From: an uncultured Collinsella sp.
Lineage (GTDB): Bacteria > Actinomycetota > Coriobacteriia > Coriobacteriales > Coriobacteriaceae
Direction of reading: 5' to 3'
NCBI GenBank assembly: GCA_900541695.1
Contig: UQKL01000010.1
Span: 25,890 to 89,889, forward strand
DNA: 64,000 nt
The notes under the pieces were generated by a model that was not told the DNA's origin, did not search any database, and worked only from the letters and a program-made list of their open reading frames with translations. Both the position numbers and the translations under genes were made by a program. Below, piece by piece: positions 8,116-17,137 of this stretch (positions are counted from its first letter, which is position 1; each line of letters opens with the position of its first letter).

Positions 8116-9027
8116 ATGAACGCTTCATCGCTTTCCTTCCAAGACATCATCCTGCGCCTCCAGCAGTACTGGGGCGAGCAGGGCTGCGTCATTATGCAGC
8201 CCTATGACTCCGAGGTCGGTGCCGGTACCTTCCATACCGCGACCACGCTGCGCTCGCTCGGTCCCGCCGAGTGGCGCACCTGCTATGCGCAGCCTTGCCG
8301 CCGTCCCGCCGACGGCCGCTACGGCGAGAACCCCAACCGCATGCAGCACTACTATCAGTTCCAGGTGCTCATCAAGCCCTCTCCGGTCAACGCCCAGGAG
8401 CTTTACCTGGGGTCTCTTGCCGCTATCGGTCTGGACCCCAACGACCATGACGTCCGCTTTGTCGAGGACGACTGGGAGAGCCCGACGCTCGGCGCCTGGG
8501 GCCTTGGCTGGGAGGTCTGGCTCAACGGCATGGAAGTCACGCAGTTTACGTACTTCCAGCAGGTGGGCGGTATCGAGGTCGACCCCGTTCCTGTCGAGAT
8601 CACCTATGGCCTGGAACGCATCGCCATGTACGCCCAGGGCGTCAACTCGGTCTACGACCTGGTGTGGAGCTACCTGCCCGACGGCACGCCCATGACCTAT
8701 GGCGACGTGTTCCTCGAGAACGAGCGCGAGTTCAGTGCCTACAACTTTGAGGTCGCCAACGTCGAGATGATGCGTCAGAAGTTTGACGACTACGAGGCCG
8801 AGTGCCATTCCTGTCTAGAGCGCAAGCTGCCGCTGCCGGCATATGACTGCGTCATGAAGTGCAGCCACGCTTTCAACCTGCTCGATGCCCGCGGCGCTCT
8901 GTCCGCAGTCGAGCGTGCCAACTACATCCTGCGCGTCCGCGCCGTCGCCAAGGCGTGCTGCGAGGCCTACATGGCCGAGGTCGCCGGAGTCAACGAGAAT
9001 GCCGACCAGGAAGGCGAGGTGGCGTAA
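8116..9027 (+). CDS. glyQ: Glycyl-tRNA synthetase alpha subunit
   Basis: This is the catalytic class II subunit of the bacterial alpha2beta2 GlyRS. Typical stretches are [19 protein letters not shown], the motif 2 region [20 protein letters not shown], and [19 protein letters not shown]. At 303 residues it is full length. The beta gene follows at 3 nt, so the subunits are coupled. The leader is only about 60 nt, too short for a T-box. Confidence 0.97.
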   Translation: MNASSLSFQDIILRLQQYWGEQGCVIMQPYDSEVGAGTFHTATTLRSLGPAEWRTCYAQPCRRPADGRYGENPNRMQHYYQFQVLIKPSPVNAQELYLGSLAAIGLDPNDHDVRFVEDDWESPTLGAWGLGWEVWLNGMEVTQFTYFQQVGGIEVDPVPVEITYGLERIAMYAQGVNSVYDLVWSYLPDGTPMTYGDVFLENEREFSAYNFEVANVEMMRQKFDDYEAECHSCLERKLPLPAYDCVMKCSHAFNLLDARGALSAVERANYILRVRAVAKACCEAYMAEVAGVNENADQEGEVA

Positions 9028-9030
9028 GCC

Positions 9031-11127
9031 ATGGCAGACGCTAAGGATTTCCTGTTTGAGATCGGTACGGAGGAAATGCCCTCTGCACCGCTGAACAATG
9101 CCGTCAAGCAGCTTGGCACCATGATCGCCAAGGGTCTCGACGAGGCCGGTCTGGCCCACGGCGAGGTCCGCGTGATCTCGAGCCCGCGCCGCCTGGCTGC
9201 ACTCGTTGCCGATGTCGCCACCGCGACCGACGAGGTTCACGAGGTCAAGCGTGGCCCCGCGGCCAACATTGCCTTCGACGCTGACGGTAACGCCACCAAG
9301 GCCGCCCAGGGCTTCGCCCGCAAGTGCGGTGTGGCTGCCGAGGACCTGGTCCGTCGCGAGGACACTGACGGTCGTGAGTATGTGTTCGCCGAGAAGAATA
9401 TTCCCTCCGCACCGGCTACGCCGATTCTGACCGCTCTGTGCGAGAAGACCATCGCCGGCCTGCAGTGGCCCAACTACCGCTCCCAGCGCTGGGGTCACGA
9501 GCATGCTACCTTTGTTCGTCCGGTCCGTTGGATTTGCTGCCTTCTGGGCGAGGATGTTGTGCCCGTGTCGTTTGCCGACGTGACGAGTGGCAACACCACG
9601 CGTGGTCATCGCGTACTTGGCCCCGGTGACCATGTGGTCGCCAGCCCCGCCGTCTACGAGCAAGTGCTCGAGGACGCCGGCGTGCTTTCTGCCGAGCGTC
9701 GTCGTGAGGCCATCCTCGCCGGTATCGCCGAGGTCGAGGCTGCCCGTCCCGGCTGCCATGTCGATACGCCCAAGAAGGTCTTCGAGGAGGTCATTAACCT
9801 CTGCGAGTGGCCGACGGTGCTCGTCGGTACCTTCGATGAGGAGTTCCTCAAGGTCCCGCACGAGATTATCTGCGAGTCCATGCTCACCAACCAGCGCTAC
9901 TTCCCGATCTATGACGGCGAGGGCAAGCTCACGCGTGAGTTCGTGGTCGTCTCCAACAGCAAGCCCGAGAACGCCGAGCGCGTGATCGACGGCAACGAGC
10001 GCGTTGTGCGTGCCCGTCTGGACGATGCCAAGTTCTTCTACGAGGAGGACCTGAAGATCTCCCTCGACGAGTTCCGCGAGCGTCTGGCCAAGGTTGCCTT
10101 CCAGGAGAAGCTCGGTAGCGTGCTCGCCAAGTCCGAGCGCATCGAGCAGCTCGCGCTCGCTATCGCCCGCGAGGCTCATCTGGGCGCCCACCTTGCCGCC
10201 GATGCCGCTCGCGCCGCGCACCTGTGCAAGGCCGACCTGGTGTCTAACGCCGTTGTCGAGTTCACGAGCCAGCAGGGCGTGATGGGCGGTTACTACGCCA
10301 GCGCGATGGGGGAGAACGACGAGGTCGCTCATGCTATCCGCGATCACTATCGTCCCCGCTTTGCCGGTGACGAGCTGCCTGAGGGCACCGCTGGCTGCAT
10401 CGTGGCTTGCGCCGACAAGCTCGATACCATCGCCGGTATCTTTGCCATCGGCGAGCCCCCGACCGGCTCTTCGGACCCCTACGCGCTGCGTCGTGCCGCT
10501 ATCGGCATCATCAACATCCTGCGCGACCGCCTGCCGATCGACCCCACGTCGCTCATCGACTTCGCCCTCGAGCTCTACAGTGAGCAGGGCATTGAGTTCG
10601 ACGCCGCCGAGGTCGCCCAGCAGGTTCGTGACTTCTTCCATGGCCGCCTGGTGAGCATGGCCCGCGACGAAAAGATCCCGGCTGATACCGTTGCCGCCGT
10701 CTCCGCGGTGCACATCATCGCCCCGTCCGTCTTCTTCGCCCGCTGCGCCGCCCTCGACGAGGCCCGCAAGAACGATGCCGAGACCTTTGACAACCTGGCT
10801 ACGGCCTATGCCCGTGCCGCGCACATCTCCAAGCCCGAGCTGGGCGCGGAGTACGACCGCAGCCTGATGGGCGAGGCCGAGCTCGCGCTTGCCGATGCTT
10901 CCGAGGCTGCTCAGACTGCTGTCGATGCTGCCCTTGCTGCCGAGGACTACCCGGCCGCATTTGCCGCCCTCGCCGCCCTGCGCGCGCCCATCGACCGTTT
11001 CTTCGATGAGGTTATGGTCATGGACAAGGACGAGCAGCTCCGCGATAATCGCCTTAAGCTGCTCAACCGCTTCGAGGCCGTTTTCTCCGGCATCGCCAAC
11101 ATCGGTGAGCTTGCCCGCAAAAAGTAA
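9031..11127 (+). CDS. glyS: Glycyl-tRNA synthetase beta subunit
   Basis: The beta subunit binds tRNA-Gly and carries an HD-like and an anticodon-binding domain. The start (DFLFEIGTEEMPS) and RSQRWGHEHATFVRPVRW are diagnostic, and the 698-residue length is normal. It overlaps nothing and shares a transcript with glyQ. The C-terminal anticodon domain contains DRFFDEVMVMD near the end, as expected. Confidence 0.97.
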   Translation: MADAKDFLFEIGTEEMPSAPLNNAVKQLGTMIAKGLDEAGLAHGEVRVISSPRRLAALVADVATATDEVHEVKRGPAANIAFDADGNATKAAQGFARKCGVAAEDLVRREDTDGREYVFAEKNIPSAPATPILTALCEKTIAGLQWPNYRSQRWGHEHATFVRPVRWICCLLGEDVVPVSFADVTSGNTTRGHRVLGPGDHVVASPAVYEQVLEDAGVLSAERRREAILAGIAEVEAARPGCHVDTPKKVFEEVINLCEWPTVLVGTFDEEFLKVPHEIICESMLTNQRYFPIYDGEGKLTREFVVVSNSKPENAERVIDGNERVVRARLDDAKFFYEEDLKISLDEFRERLAKVAFQEKLGSVLAKSERIEQLALAIAREAHLGAHLAADAARAAHLCKADLVSNAVVEFTSQQGVMGGYYASAMGENDEVAHAIRDHYRPRFAGDELPEGTAGCIVACADKLDTIAGIFAIGEPPTGSSDPYALRRAAIGIINILRDRLPIDPTSLIDFALELYSEQGIEFDAAEVAQQVRDFFHGRLVSMARDEKIPADTVAAVSAVHIIAPSVFFARCAALDEARKNDAETFDNLATAYARAAHISKPELGAEYDRSLMGEAELALADASEAAQTAVDAALAAEDYPAAFAALAALRAPIDRFFDEVMVMDKDEQLRDNRLKLLNRFEAVFSGIANIGELARKK

Positions 11128-11161
11128 GCCAGCCTGCGCATAAGCGCAAAAGGAGCTCCGC

Positions 11162-12028
11162 ATGGATTGCCCGGTCACCGCTCGTCCCACCGTTATCGTT
11201 ATCTCCGACTCGCTCGGTGATACCGCTTGTGAGGTGGTGCTTGCGGCGTCCGGGCAATTTGATGAAGGGGTTTTTCGCGTTTTGCGCCTGCCTAAGGTGA
11301 CCTCCGTGGAGCAGGTCAAGTCATTTGTGGGGCCGCGCGTCGATGCCGACCATCGCGATATCGCCGTGTTCCACACCATTGTCGACCCGGCCCTTCGTGC
11401 TCGTGTGCTCGACTACTTGGGTATGTTGCATATTCGCTCGGTCGACCTGATCGGCCCGACGCTTGCCGTGCTGTCGTCGCTCATCGGTGTGCCGCCCAAG
11501 GGCGTTGCGGGCGTGATTCACAGGACCGATGACCGCTATTTCCATCGTATCGAGGCCATGGAGTATTTCGTTGAGCACGATGATGGACGCGGCTGCGACG
11601 ATCTGTCGGGTGCCGATATCGTGCTGTTGGGCGTATCGCGCACGTCCAAGACGCCGCTGTCGATGTATTTGGCCTATCAAGGTTACAAGGTTGCTAATGT
11701 CCCTCTGGCGCACGGCATGGAGCCGCCCAAGTCGATTTACGAGGTTGACCCGATGCGCCTGTTCGGCCTAATTTCGACCGTCGACGTTATTTCTGAGATT
11801 CGCGATAGCCGCTTGGGCGATGATTACGCCCGTGCCGTTGCCGGCTCCTATGCCGAGCCCGAGAGTGTGCGCAGCGAGCTCGAGGAAGCCCGTGCCCTCA
11901 TGAAGCGCCTAGGCTGCTTTGTGGTGCGTACCGATGGCAAGGCGATCGAGGAGAGCGCCTCCGAGATCATTAGCCACTTGGAGGAAATCCAAGAAGCCCG
12001 TGCCCGCCGCGCCGCCCGTCGAGCCTAA
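11162..12028 (+). CDS. ppsR: Pyruvate, phosphate dikinase regulatory protein
   Basis: This DUF299 protein is a bifunctional ADP-dependent kinase and Pi-dependent pyrophosphorylase that switches PPDK or PEP synthase off and on by threonine phosphorylation. The P-loop-like GVSRTSKTP is at residues 157-165, and the N-terminal IVISDSLGDTA is typical. At 288 residues it is full length. It is directly followed by ppdK, which makes PPDK the obvious target. The start has AAAGGAGCT upstream. Confidence 0.93.
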   Translation: MDCPVTARPTVIVISDSLGDTACEVVLAASGQFDEGVFRVLRLPKVTSVEQVKSFVGPRVDADHRDIAVFHTIVDPALRARVLDYLGMLHIRSVDLIGPTLAVLSSLIGVPPKGVAGVIHRTDDRYFHRIEAMEYFVEHDDGRGCDDLSGADIVLLGVSRTSKTPLSMYLAYQGYKVANVPLAHGMEPPKSIYEVDPMRLFGLISTVDVISEIRDSRLGDDYARAVAGSYAEPESVRSELEEARALMKRLGCFVVRTDGKAIEESASEIISHLEEIQEARARRAARRA

Positions 12029-12278
12029 TAGTAGCAGCATTTTGATAAAGCGATTTAGCAAAAATATCGCATCTGACCTGCATTTCTCTTGCAGTGGTAT
12101 CTTCATAAGGTAACCACCTTTATCTACCGTTTACCGCCAGTTTTAGCACGTTTACCAAACCGCGCATCCTCTGCTTAAGCCCGCTCAAAACCCGCCGTAT
12201 AGTTCCCTCACGGCCCGCATCTGGCGGGTCGATTCGTTACCACGGTCGTGCGCGTAAGTGCATGGAAGGGGAAGTATC
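12029..12278 (+). other. Gap between ppsR and ppdK
   Basis: A 250 bp non-coding stretch, more AT-rich than the genes around it. It contains an imperfect hairpin near 12094-12117 (GTGGT pairing with ACCAC around CTT and AAG) and no convincing ORF. A ppdK promoter is likely here, but I could not assign one with confidence. Confidence 0.4.
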
Positions 12279-15029
12279 GTGAGCGATTGCAAGAGGGTTT
12301 ACCGTTTTGGAACCGACGCCCAGGGCACCCGTGTCACTGAGGGCGACAAGTCCATGAACTTCGTGCTTGGCGGCAAGGGCGCAAACCTTGCCGAGATGAG
12401 CCGTATCGGCCTGCCGGTTCCCGGTGGCTTTACCATTACCTGCCAGACCTGTGTCGAGTACTCCGGTGCCGGCAACGTGTGGCCCGAGGGCGCACTCGAT
12501 GAGATCGTTGCTGCCGAGGCAGACCTCGAGGCCCGTTGCGGCAAAAAGCTCGGCGACGCCTCCGATCCGCTGCTCGTGTCGGTTCGCTCGGGCGCTCCGT
12601 TCTCCATGCCCGGTATGATGGACACGGTCCTCAACTTGGGTCTCAACGACGACTCCGTTCAGGGTCTCATTGCCCAGACGCAAAACCTGCGTTTTGCCTG
12701 GGATAGCTACCGCCGCTTTATCCAGATGTTCTCAAACGTCGTCATGGGTGTCGATGCCGACCTGTTCGAGAACGCCCTGACCCAGGCCCGCCTGGTCGCC
12801 GGCGTTCGCGTCGACTCCGAGCTTTCGGCCGAGGACCTGCAGGAACTCGTCGAGACCTTTAAGGGCATCTTCTCCGAGAACGTCGATGCCGCCCTGTATC
12901 CCGAGCTCGAGGTCGCTGACGGCAAGCCCATCTTCCCGCACGACCCGGAGCTTCAGCTACGCCTTGCCATCCAGGCCGTCTTTGGCAGCTGGATGAACGA
13001 GCGTGCCTGCATCTACCGCAAGCAGCATGGCATTTCCGACGACCTCGGCACCGCCGTCAACGTGCAGGCCATGGCCTTTGGCAACAAGGGCGAGACCTCT
13101 GCGACCGGCGTCGCCTTTACGCGCAACCCGGCCGACGGCACCAAGGAGTTCTACGGCGATTTTCTGGTTAACGCCCAGGGCGAGGACGTCGTCGCCGGCA
13201 TCCGCAACACCGAGCCCATTGCCGACCTCAAGACCACCCCGGGCCTCGAGTCCGCAGGTGAGGAGCTCGAGCGCGTGTTCCTGACGCTCGAGGATCATTA
13301 TCGCGATATGTGCGATATCGAGTTCACCATCGAGCAGGGCAAGCTCTGGATGCTCCAGACCCGCGTGGGCAAGCGCACCGCCACCGCCGCCCTGCGCATC
13401 GCTATCGAAATGGTCGAGGAGGGCCTGATCACCCGCGAGGAGGCCGTGAGCCGCATCGATCCCGCGCAGCTCGACCAACTCCTGCACCCGCAGTTTGACG
13501 CCTCCAAGAAGTACGAGGCGCTGGCCAGCGGTCTGAACGCCAGCCCCGGTGCCGCCGTGGGCGAGGTCGTGTTCTCGAGCGATGACGCCGTCGCGCGCGC
13601 CAACGAGGGCCACAAGGTCATTCTGGTTCGTTGGGAGACCAACCCCGACGACCTGAAGGGCATGGTCGCCGCCGAGGGCATCCTGACCAGCCACGGTGGC
13701 AAGACGAGCCATGCCGCCGTTATCGCCCGCGGCATGGGTACGCCCTGCGTCTGCGGCGTTGAGCGCTTCCATATTGACGCCGCCGAGAAGGTCGTGCGCA
13801 TCGAGGGCAGCGACCGCGTACTGCACGAGGGCGATGTCATCTCCATCGACGGCACCCAGGGCATCGTCGTCGACGGTCCCGTCGACCTGGCCTCCGCCGA
13901 GCTTACCGGCGACCTGGACACCATCCTGTCCTGGGCCGACGAGATTCGCCTGGACGAGACCTGTGGCCATGCCAACCATGTGCGCGTCAACGCCGACAAT
14001 CCCGAGGATGCCGAGCTCGCCCTCGAGTTTGGCGCCGAGGCTATTGGCCTGTGCCGCACCGAGCACATGTTCCTGGGCGATCGCAAGAACATCATCCAGA
14101 GCTTTATCCTGTCTGACGATGAGACCGTGAAGCAGCAGGCCCTGGCCGACCTGCTCAAGGTTCAGACCGAGGACTTCCTGGCGATGTTCAAGACCATGTC
14201 CGGTCGCGATGTGGTCGTCCGGCTGCTCGATCCGCCGCTTCATGAGTTCCTGGATGATCCTCGCGAGCTCGAGGTCGCCATCACCAAGAAGGAAGCCGCT
14301 GGCGCCAACGAGGAAGAGCTTGCCGCCCTGCGCACCCGTCTGCGTCGTATTGACGGTATGGTCGAGTCCAACCCGATGCTCGGCCTGCGCGGTGTGCGCC
14401 TGTCCGTCGTCTTTAGCGATCTGCCGCTCATGCAGGTTCGCGCCGTCGCTACGGCTGCTGCCCGTCTTATCAAGGAAGGCGTCGATCCGCGCCCTGAGAT
14501 CATGGTTCCGCTCGTTTCCATCACGGCCGAGCATGTCCAGATCCGCGAGGTTATCGAGCGCGTAATCGCCGAGGTTTCCGACGAAGAGGCCGTCGAGCTC
14601 AATATTCCCGTGGGCACGATGCTCGAGCTGCCGCGCGCCTGCATGGTCGCTGACGAGATCGCCCATTATGCAGACTTCTTCTGTTTTGGCACTAACGACC
14701 TCACCCAGACGACCTTCGGTTTCTCGCGTGACGACGCCGAGGCTAAGTTCATCCCGCTGTACATGCATAAGAAGATCCTGAAGGACAATCCCTTCGAGAC
14801 CATCGATACCGCGGTGCTCGAGCTGGTGCGCATGGCCGTCGAGAAGGGCCGCGCCACCAACCCCGACATGCACTTTGGCGTGTGCGGCGAGCACGGCGGC
14901 GACCCCAAATCCATTAAGGGCCTGTTCAACGTGGCCGACGTGGACTATGTGTCCTGCTCGCCCTACCGCGTGCCCCTCGCACGCCTGGCTGCCGCCCAGG
15001 CCAAGCTCGAGGCGAAGCGCTCCGCGTAA
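12279..15029 (+). CDS. ppdK: Pyruvate, phosphate dikinase
   Basis: PPDK interconverts pyruvate + ATP + Pi and PEP + AMP + PPi, a common pyrophosphate-linked step in anaerobes. The ATP-grasp domain (YRFGTDAQGT, LGGKGANLAEM), the central phosphohistidine domain (GGKTSHAAVIARG, His478, regulatory Thr476) and the PEP-binding barrel (CFGTNDLTQTTFGFSRDD, GVCGEHGGDP) are all present in 916 residues. GTG at 12279 was chosen for the GGAAGGGGA site 6 nt upstream. The ppsR product is expected to phosphorylate Thr476. Confidence 0.96.
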   Translation: MSDCKRVYRFGTDAQGTRVTEGDKSMNFVLGGKGANLAEMSRIGLPVPGGFTITCQTCVEYSGAGNVWPEGALDEIVAAEADLEARCGKKLGDASDPLLVSVRSGAPFSMPGMMDTVLNLGLNDDSVQGLIAQTQNLRFAWDSYRRFIQMFSNVVMGVDADLFENALTQARLVAGVRVDSELSAEDLQELVETFKGIFSENVDAALYPELEVADGKPIFPHDPELQLRLAIQAVFGSWMNERACIYRKQHGISDDLGTAVNVQAMAFGNKGETSATGVAFTRNPADGTKEFYGDFLVNAQGEDVVAGIRNTEPIADLKTTPGLESAGEELERVFLTLEDHYRDMCDIEFTIEQGKLWMLQTRVGKRTATAALRIAIEMVEEGLITREEAVSRIDPAQLDQLLHPQFDASKKYEALASGLNASPGAAVGEVVFSSDDAVARANEGHKVILVRWETNPDDLKGMVAAEGILTSHGGKTSHAAVIARGMGTPCVCGVERFHIDAAEKVVRIEGSDRVLHEGDVISIDGTQGIVVDGPVDLASAELTGDLDTILSWADEIRLDETCGHANHVRVNADNPEDAELALEFGAEAIGLCRTEHMFLGDRKNIIQSFILSDDETVKQQALADLLKVQTEDFLAMFKTMSGRDVVVRLLDPPLHEFLDDPRELEVAITKKEAAGANEEELAALRTRLRRIDGMVESNPMLGLRGVRLSVVFSDLPLMQVRAVATAAARLIKEGVDPRPEIMVPLVSITAEHVQIREVIERVIAEVSDEEAVELNIPVGTMLELPRACMVADEIAHYADFFCFGTNDLTQTTFGFSRDDAEAKFIPLYMHKKILKDNPFETIDTAVLELVRMAVEKGRATNPDMHFGVCGEHGGDPKSIKGLFNVADVDYVSCSPYRVPLARLAAAQAKLEAKRSA

Positions 15030-15068
15030 CGTTTTGGGTTCAGACGCCTAACGTAGCCCCCCTTCATG

Positions 15069-15096
15069 CCGTCCGTCTCATTCGTGAGGCGGACGG
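15069..15096 (+). terminator. Hairpin after ppdK
   Basis: CCGTCCGTCTCA and TGAGGCGGACGG form a 12 bp stem with one G-U pair and a TTCG loop. The T-run after it is weak, with T-rich sequence starting only about 15 nt later. Confidence 0.65.
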
Positions 15097-15142
15097 TTAT
15101 CATGTGCGGGTTTTGTCTTTTTGTCTGCGTAAAAAATTGTTC

Positions 15143-15170
15143 TTGCAGCAGAAACCCGCGCGTGTATACT
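15143..15170 (+). promoter_or_regulatory. Promoter of rplS
   Basis: TTGCAG, 16 bp, TATACT. It lies about 70 bp before the L19 start and right after the ppdK hairpin, so rplS has its own transcript. Confidence 0.7.
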
Positions 15171-15239
15171 CGAATACGTTTGTTCAACTACGTGCCGGCC
15201 AAGGTGGTACGGCACCTCTAGAAGAGTAAGGAATTGCAC

Positions 15240-15581
15240 ATGGATTACATCCGCGCAATCGAGCGTCAGCAGATCCGCGAGGACATTCCTCAGGTTCGCG
15301 TCGCCGACAACGTCAAGGTTCACTACCGCATTAAGGAAGGCGACCGCGAGCGCATCCAGGTCTTCCAGGGCGACGTCATCCGCATGGCCGGCGCCGGTGC
15401 CCGCGAGACCTTCACCGTCCGCAAGATGTCCTTCGGTGTCGGTGTTGAGCGCACCTTCCCGCTTCACAGCCCCAAGATCGCCAAGCTCGAGGTCGTTCGT
15501 CATGGTCGCGTCCGTCGCGCCAAGCTGTACTACCTCCGCGACAAGGTGGGCAAGGCTGCTCGCATCCCTGAGAAGCGCTAA
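15240..15581 (+). CDS. rplS: 50S ribosomal protein L19
   Basis: The L19 protein (bL19) is at the 30S-50S interface. The 113 residues include [20 protein letters not shown] and the conserved [23 protein letters not shown] 15240 is chosen over TTG 15234 because AAGGA lies 7 nt upstream of the ATG. The gene is monocistronic between its promoter and terminator. Confidence 0.97.
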   Translation: MDYIRAIERQQIREDIPQVRVADNVKVHYRIKEGDRERIQVFQGDVIRMAGAGARETFTVRKMSFGVGVERTFPLHSPKIAKLEVVRHGRVRRAKLYYLRDKVGKAARIPEKR

Positions 15582-15615
15582 GAAGATCGCAGCGTCTGTC
15601 CACTCGTTTGGACAC

Positions 15616-15646
15616 AAGGGTCACCTTCGGGTGGCCCTTCTTTTTA
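15616..15646 (+). terminator. Rho-independent terminator after rplS
   Basis: AAGGGTCACC and GGTGGCCCTT pair around a TTCG tetraloop, followed by CTTTTTAT. Confidence 0.88.
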
Positions 15647-15674
15647 TCTGATTTGCATGCAAGGAGGGCCTGGT

Positions 15675-16463
15675 ATGGCCAATATGACGAGCTCGGTTTC
15701 GGCATCGCAGGTTGCCGGCGAGCTGGCGAGCGCCACGTTCGAGGAGATTCCCGCCCTCGTGGAGCATTATCGCGAGGATCCGCGCCAGCAGGTGATCAAG
15801 GCTTGCGAACGTGCCCTTAAGCGCCATGCCAAGGAACTTTCCGAACGCGAGCGCGTCAACGGCATGTACGAGCTTATGCATGAGCTCGGCGGTGATGGCG
15901 TGGTCGTGGGCGTCGACGAGGTGGGCCGTGGCTCGGTAGCGGGTCCCTTGACCGTGTGTGCCGTGTGTCTTCCGATGGAGCCGCGCATCTGGGGCATCAA
16001 CGATTCCAAAAAGCTCACGCCGGCGCGCCGCGAGCTGCTCTCGGTGAAGATTGCCGAGGTGGCGACTGCTATCGGCTTTTGCCATATCGCTCCTGCGGAT
16101 ATCGATGAGATGGGCATGGCCCGCGCCATTCGAGCCGCTGTCGCGGGTGCGGTGGCAGATACGGGGCTTGAGCCCGATTGCGTGCTTATGGACGGTAACC
16201 CCCTGGGCGCCGTGCCCCATGAGCGCGACGTGGTCAAGGGCGATGCCAAGATCGCCTGTATCGCCGCGGCATCCATCATGGCAAAGGTCACGCGTGACGA
16301 GATGATGGTCGAGTACGATGCCGAGTATCCCGAGTACCATTTGGCCGAATCGAAAGGCTATGCGAGTCCCGAGCACATCGAGGCCATTCGCAAACATGGT
16401 CTTTCTCCGCTGCATCGTGTGAGCTTTTGCGGAAACTTTCTGCAGACTGAGCGCCTTTTTTAG
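15675..16463 (+). CDS. rnhB: Ribonuclease HII
   Basis: RNase HII removes single ribonucleotides and RNA primers from DNA. The active-site D81-E82 is in GVDEVGRGSVAGP, and NDSKKLTPARRE and KGDAKIACIAAASIMAKVTRD are typical. An N-terminal extension of about 70 residues, known from Bacillus-type RNase HII, gives 262 residues. ATG 15675 is used because AAGGAGG is 7 nt upstream. Confidence 0.95.
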   Translation: MANMTSSVSASQVAGELASATFEEIPALVEHYREDPRQQVIKACERALKRHAKELSERERVNGMYELMHELGGDGVVVGVDEVGRGSVAGPLTVCAVCLPMEPRIWGINDSKKLTPARRELLSVKIAEVATAIGFCHIAPADIDEMGMARAIRAAVAGAVADTGLEPDCVLMDGNPLGAVPHERDVVKGDAKIACIAAASIMAKVTRDEMMVEYDAEYPEYHLAESKGYASPEHIEAIRKHGLSPLHRVSFCGNFLQTERLF

Positions 16464-16511
16464 GCCAATTGTGGAGACAGGGACCTTAAGGGTTCTATAA
16501 ACCTGCTGGTA

Positions 16512-16548
16512 GGGGCCGTGTGCAACGCTATTGTTGCGCGCGGCCCCT
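16512..16548 (+). terminator. Strong hairpin between rnhB and yraN
   Basis: GGGGCCGTGTGCAAC and GTTGCGCGCGGCCCC make a 15 bp stem with two G-U pairs and a 7-base loop. Only CATTTG follows, so this is a poor T-tail. It may be a terminator, processing site or REP-like element. Confidence 0.5.
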
Positions 16549-16651
16549 CATTTGTCGGCATTTGGTTGGTTTTCGGTTTGCTTCCGGTACTTACCCGCAT
16601 GAAACCTGCCCTCATTATCGAGGCAATGCAGGGAGTGGGAAAGGAGATCCC

Positions 16652-17137
16652 ATGTGTGCCGCAGCCAAAATGAGCAAGACGCAGCAGCTCAAGGAACGTT
16701 GGGAAGAGGGGGAGCTCGATTGCGGGTCGATCACGCCTGAGTTTATCAAGGGGCTCAGTCCTCGCGAGCTCGGTATGCTGGGCGAGCTTATCGCAATCGA
16801 TTACTTTAACGAGCGCGGCTATGCATTGCTGGAACAAGGCTATCGATGCTCGGAGGGCGAGGCCGACCTGGTGCTGCTCGACGAGCTCGACGATGTGGTG
16901 GTGATGGCCGAGGTCAAGACCAGGCGTGTTGCGCTGGATTGCGATACGCGGGTGTTTCCCGAGGAAGCGGTGAACGCCCAAAAGCAGCGGCGCTATCGTC
17001 GCATCGCGAGTTGTTATCTCATGGAGCACTATCCGCTCAAGGCAATCCGCTTCGATGCCGTGGGCGTCACCATTCGCGGCGGGCATATCGCCGAGATCGA
17101 GCACCAGTACAATGCGTTCGATTGGCAGGTGTCGTGA
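16652..17137 (+). CDS. yraN: YraN family (UPF0102) predicted endonuclease
   Basis: This is a restriction-endonuclease-like fold protein. The family core is visible as LGELIAIDYFNERGY, then GEADLVLLDELDDVVVMAEV and the EVKTR motif. Substrate and role are unknown for the family, though the usual neighbour is comM, as here. The ATG at 16652 has AAAGGAG upstream. The stop overlaps the comM GTG start. Confidence 0.85.
   Translation: MCAAAKMSKTQQLKERWEEGELDCGSITPEFIKGLSPRELGMLGELIAIDYFNERGYALLEQGYRCSEGEADLVLLDELDDVVVMAEVKTRRVALDCDTRVFPEEAVNAQKQRRYRRIASCYLMEHYPLKAIRFDAVGVTIRGGHIAEIEHQYNAFDWQVS

Noticed and set aside
8815..11379. Very long open frame on the minus strand opposite glyS
   Set aside because: It is antisense to a clear synthetase gene. 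High GC at third positions removes stops on the opposite strand. The same applies opposite ppdK (12957-14894), proS (30406-32283) and adhE (33495-35834).
16846..17133. A longer comM starting inside yraN
   Set aside because: The extra residues have no match to the ComM family, and the GTG at 17134 gives a standard length and start.
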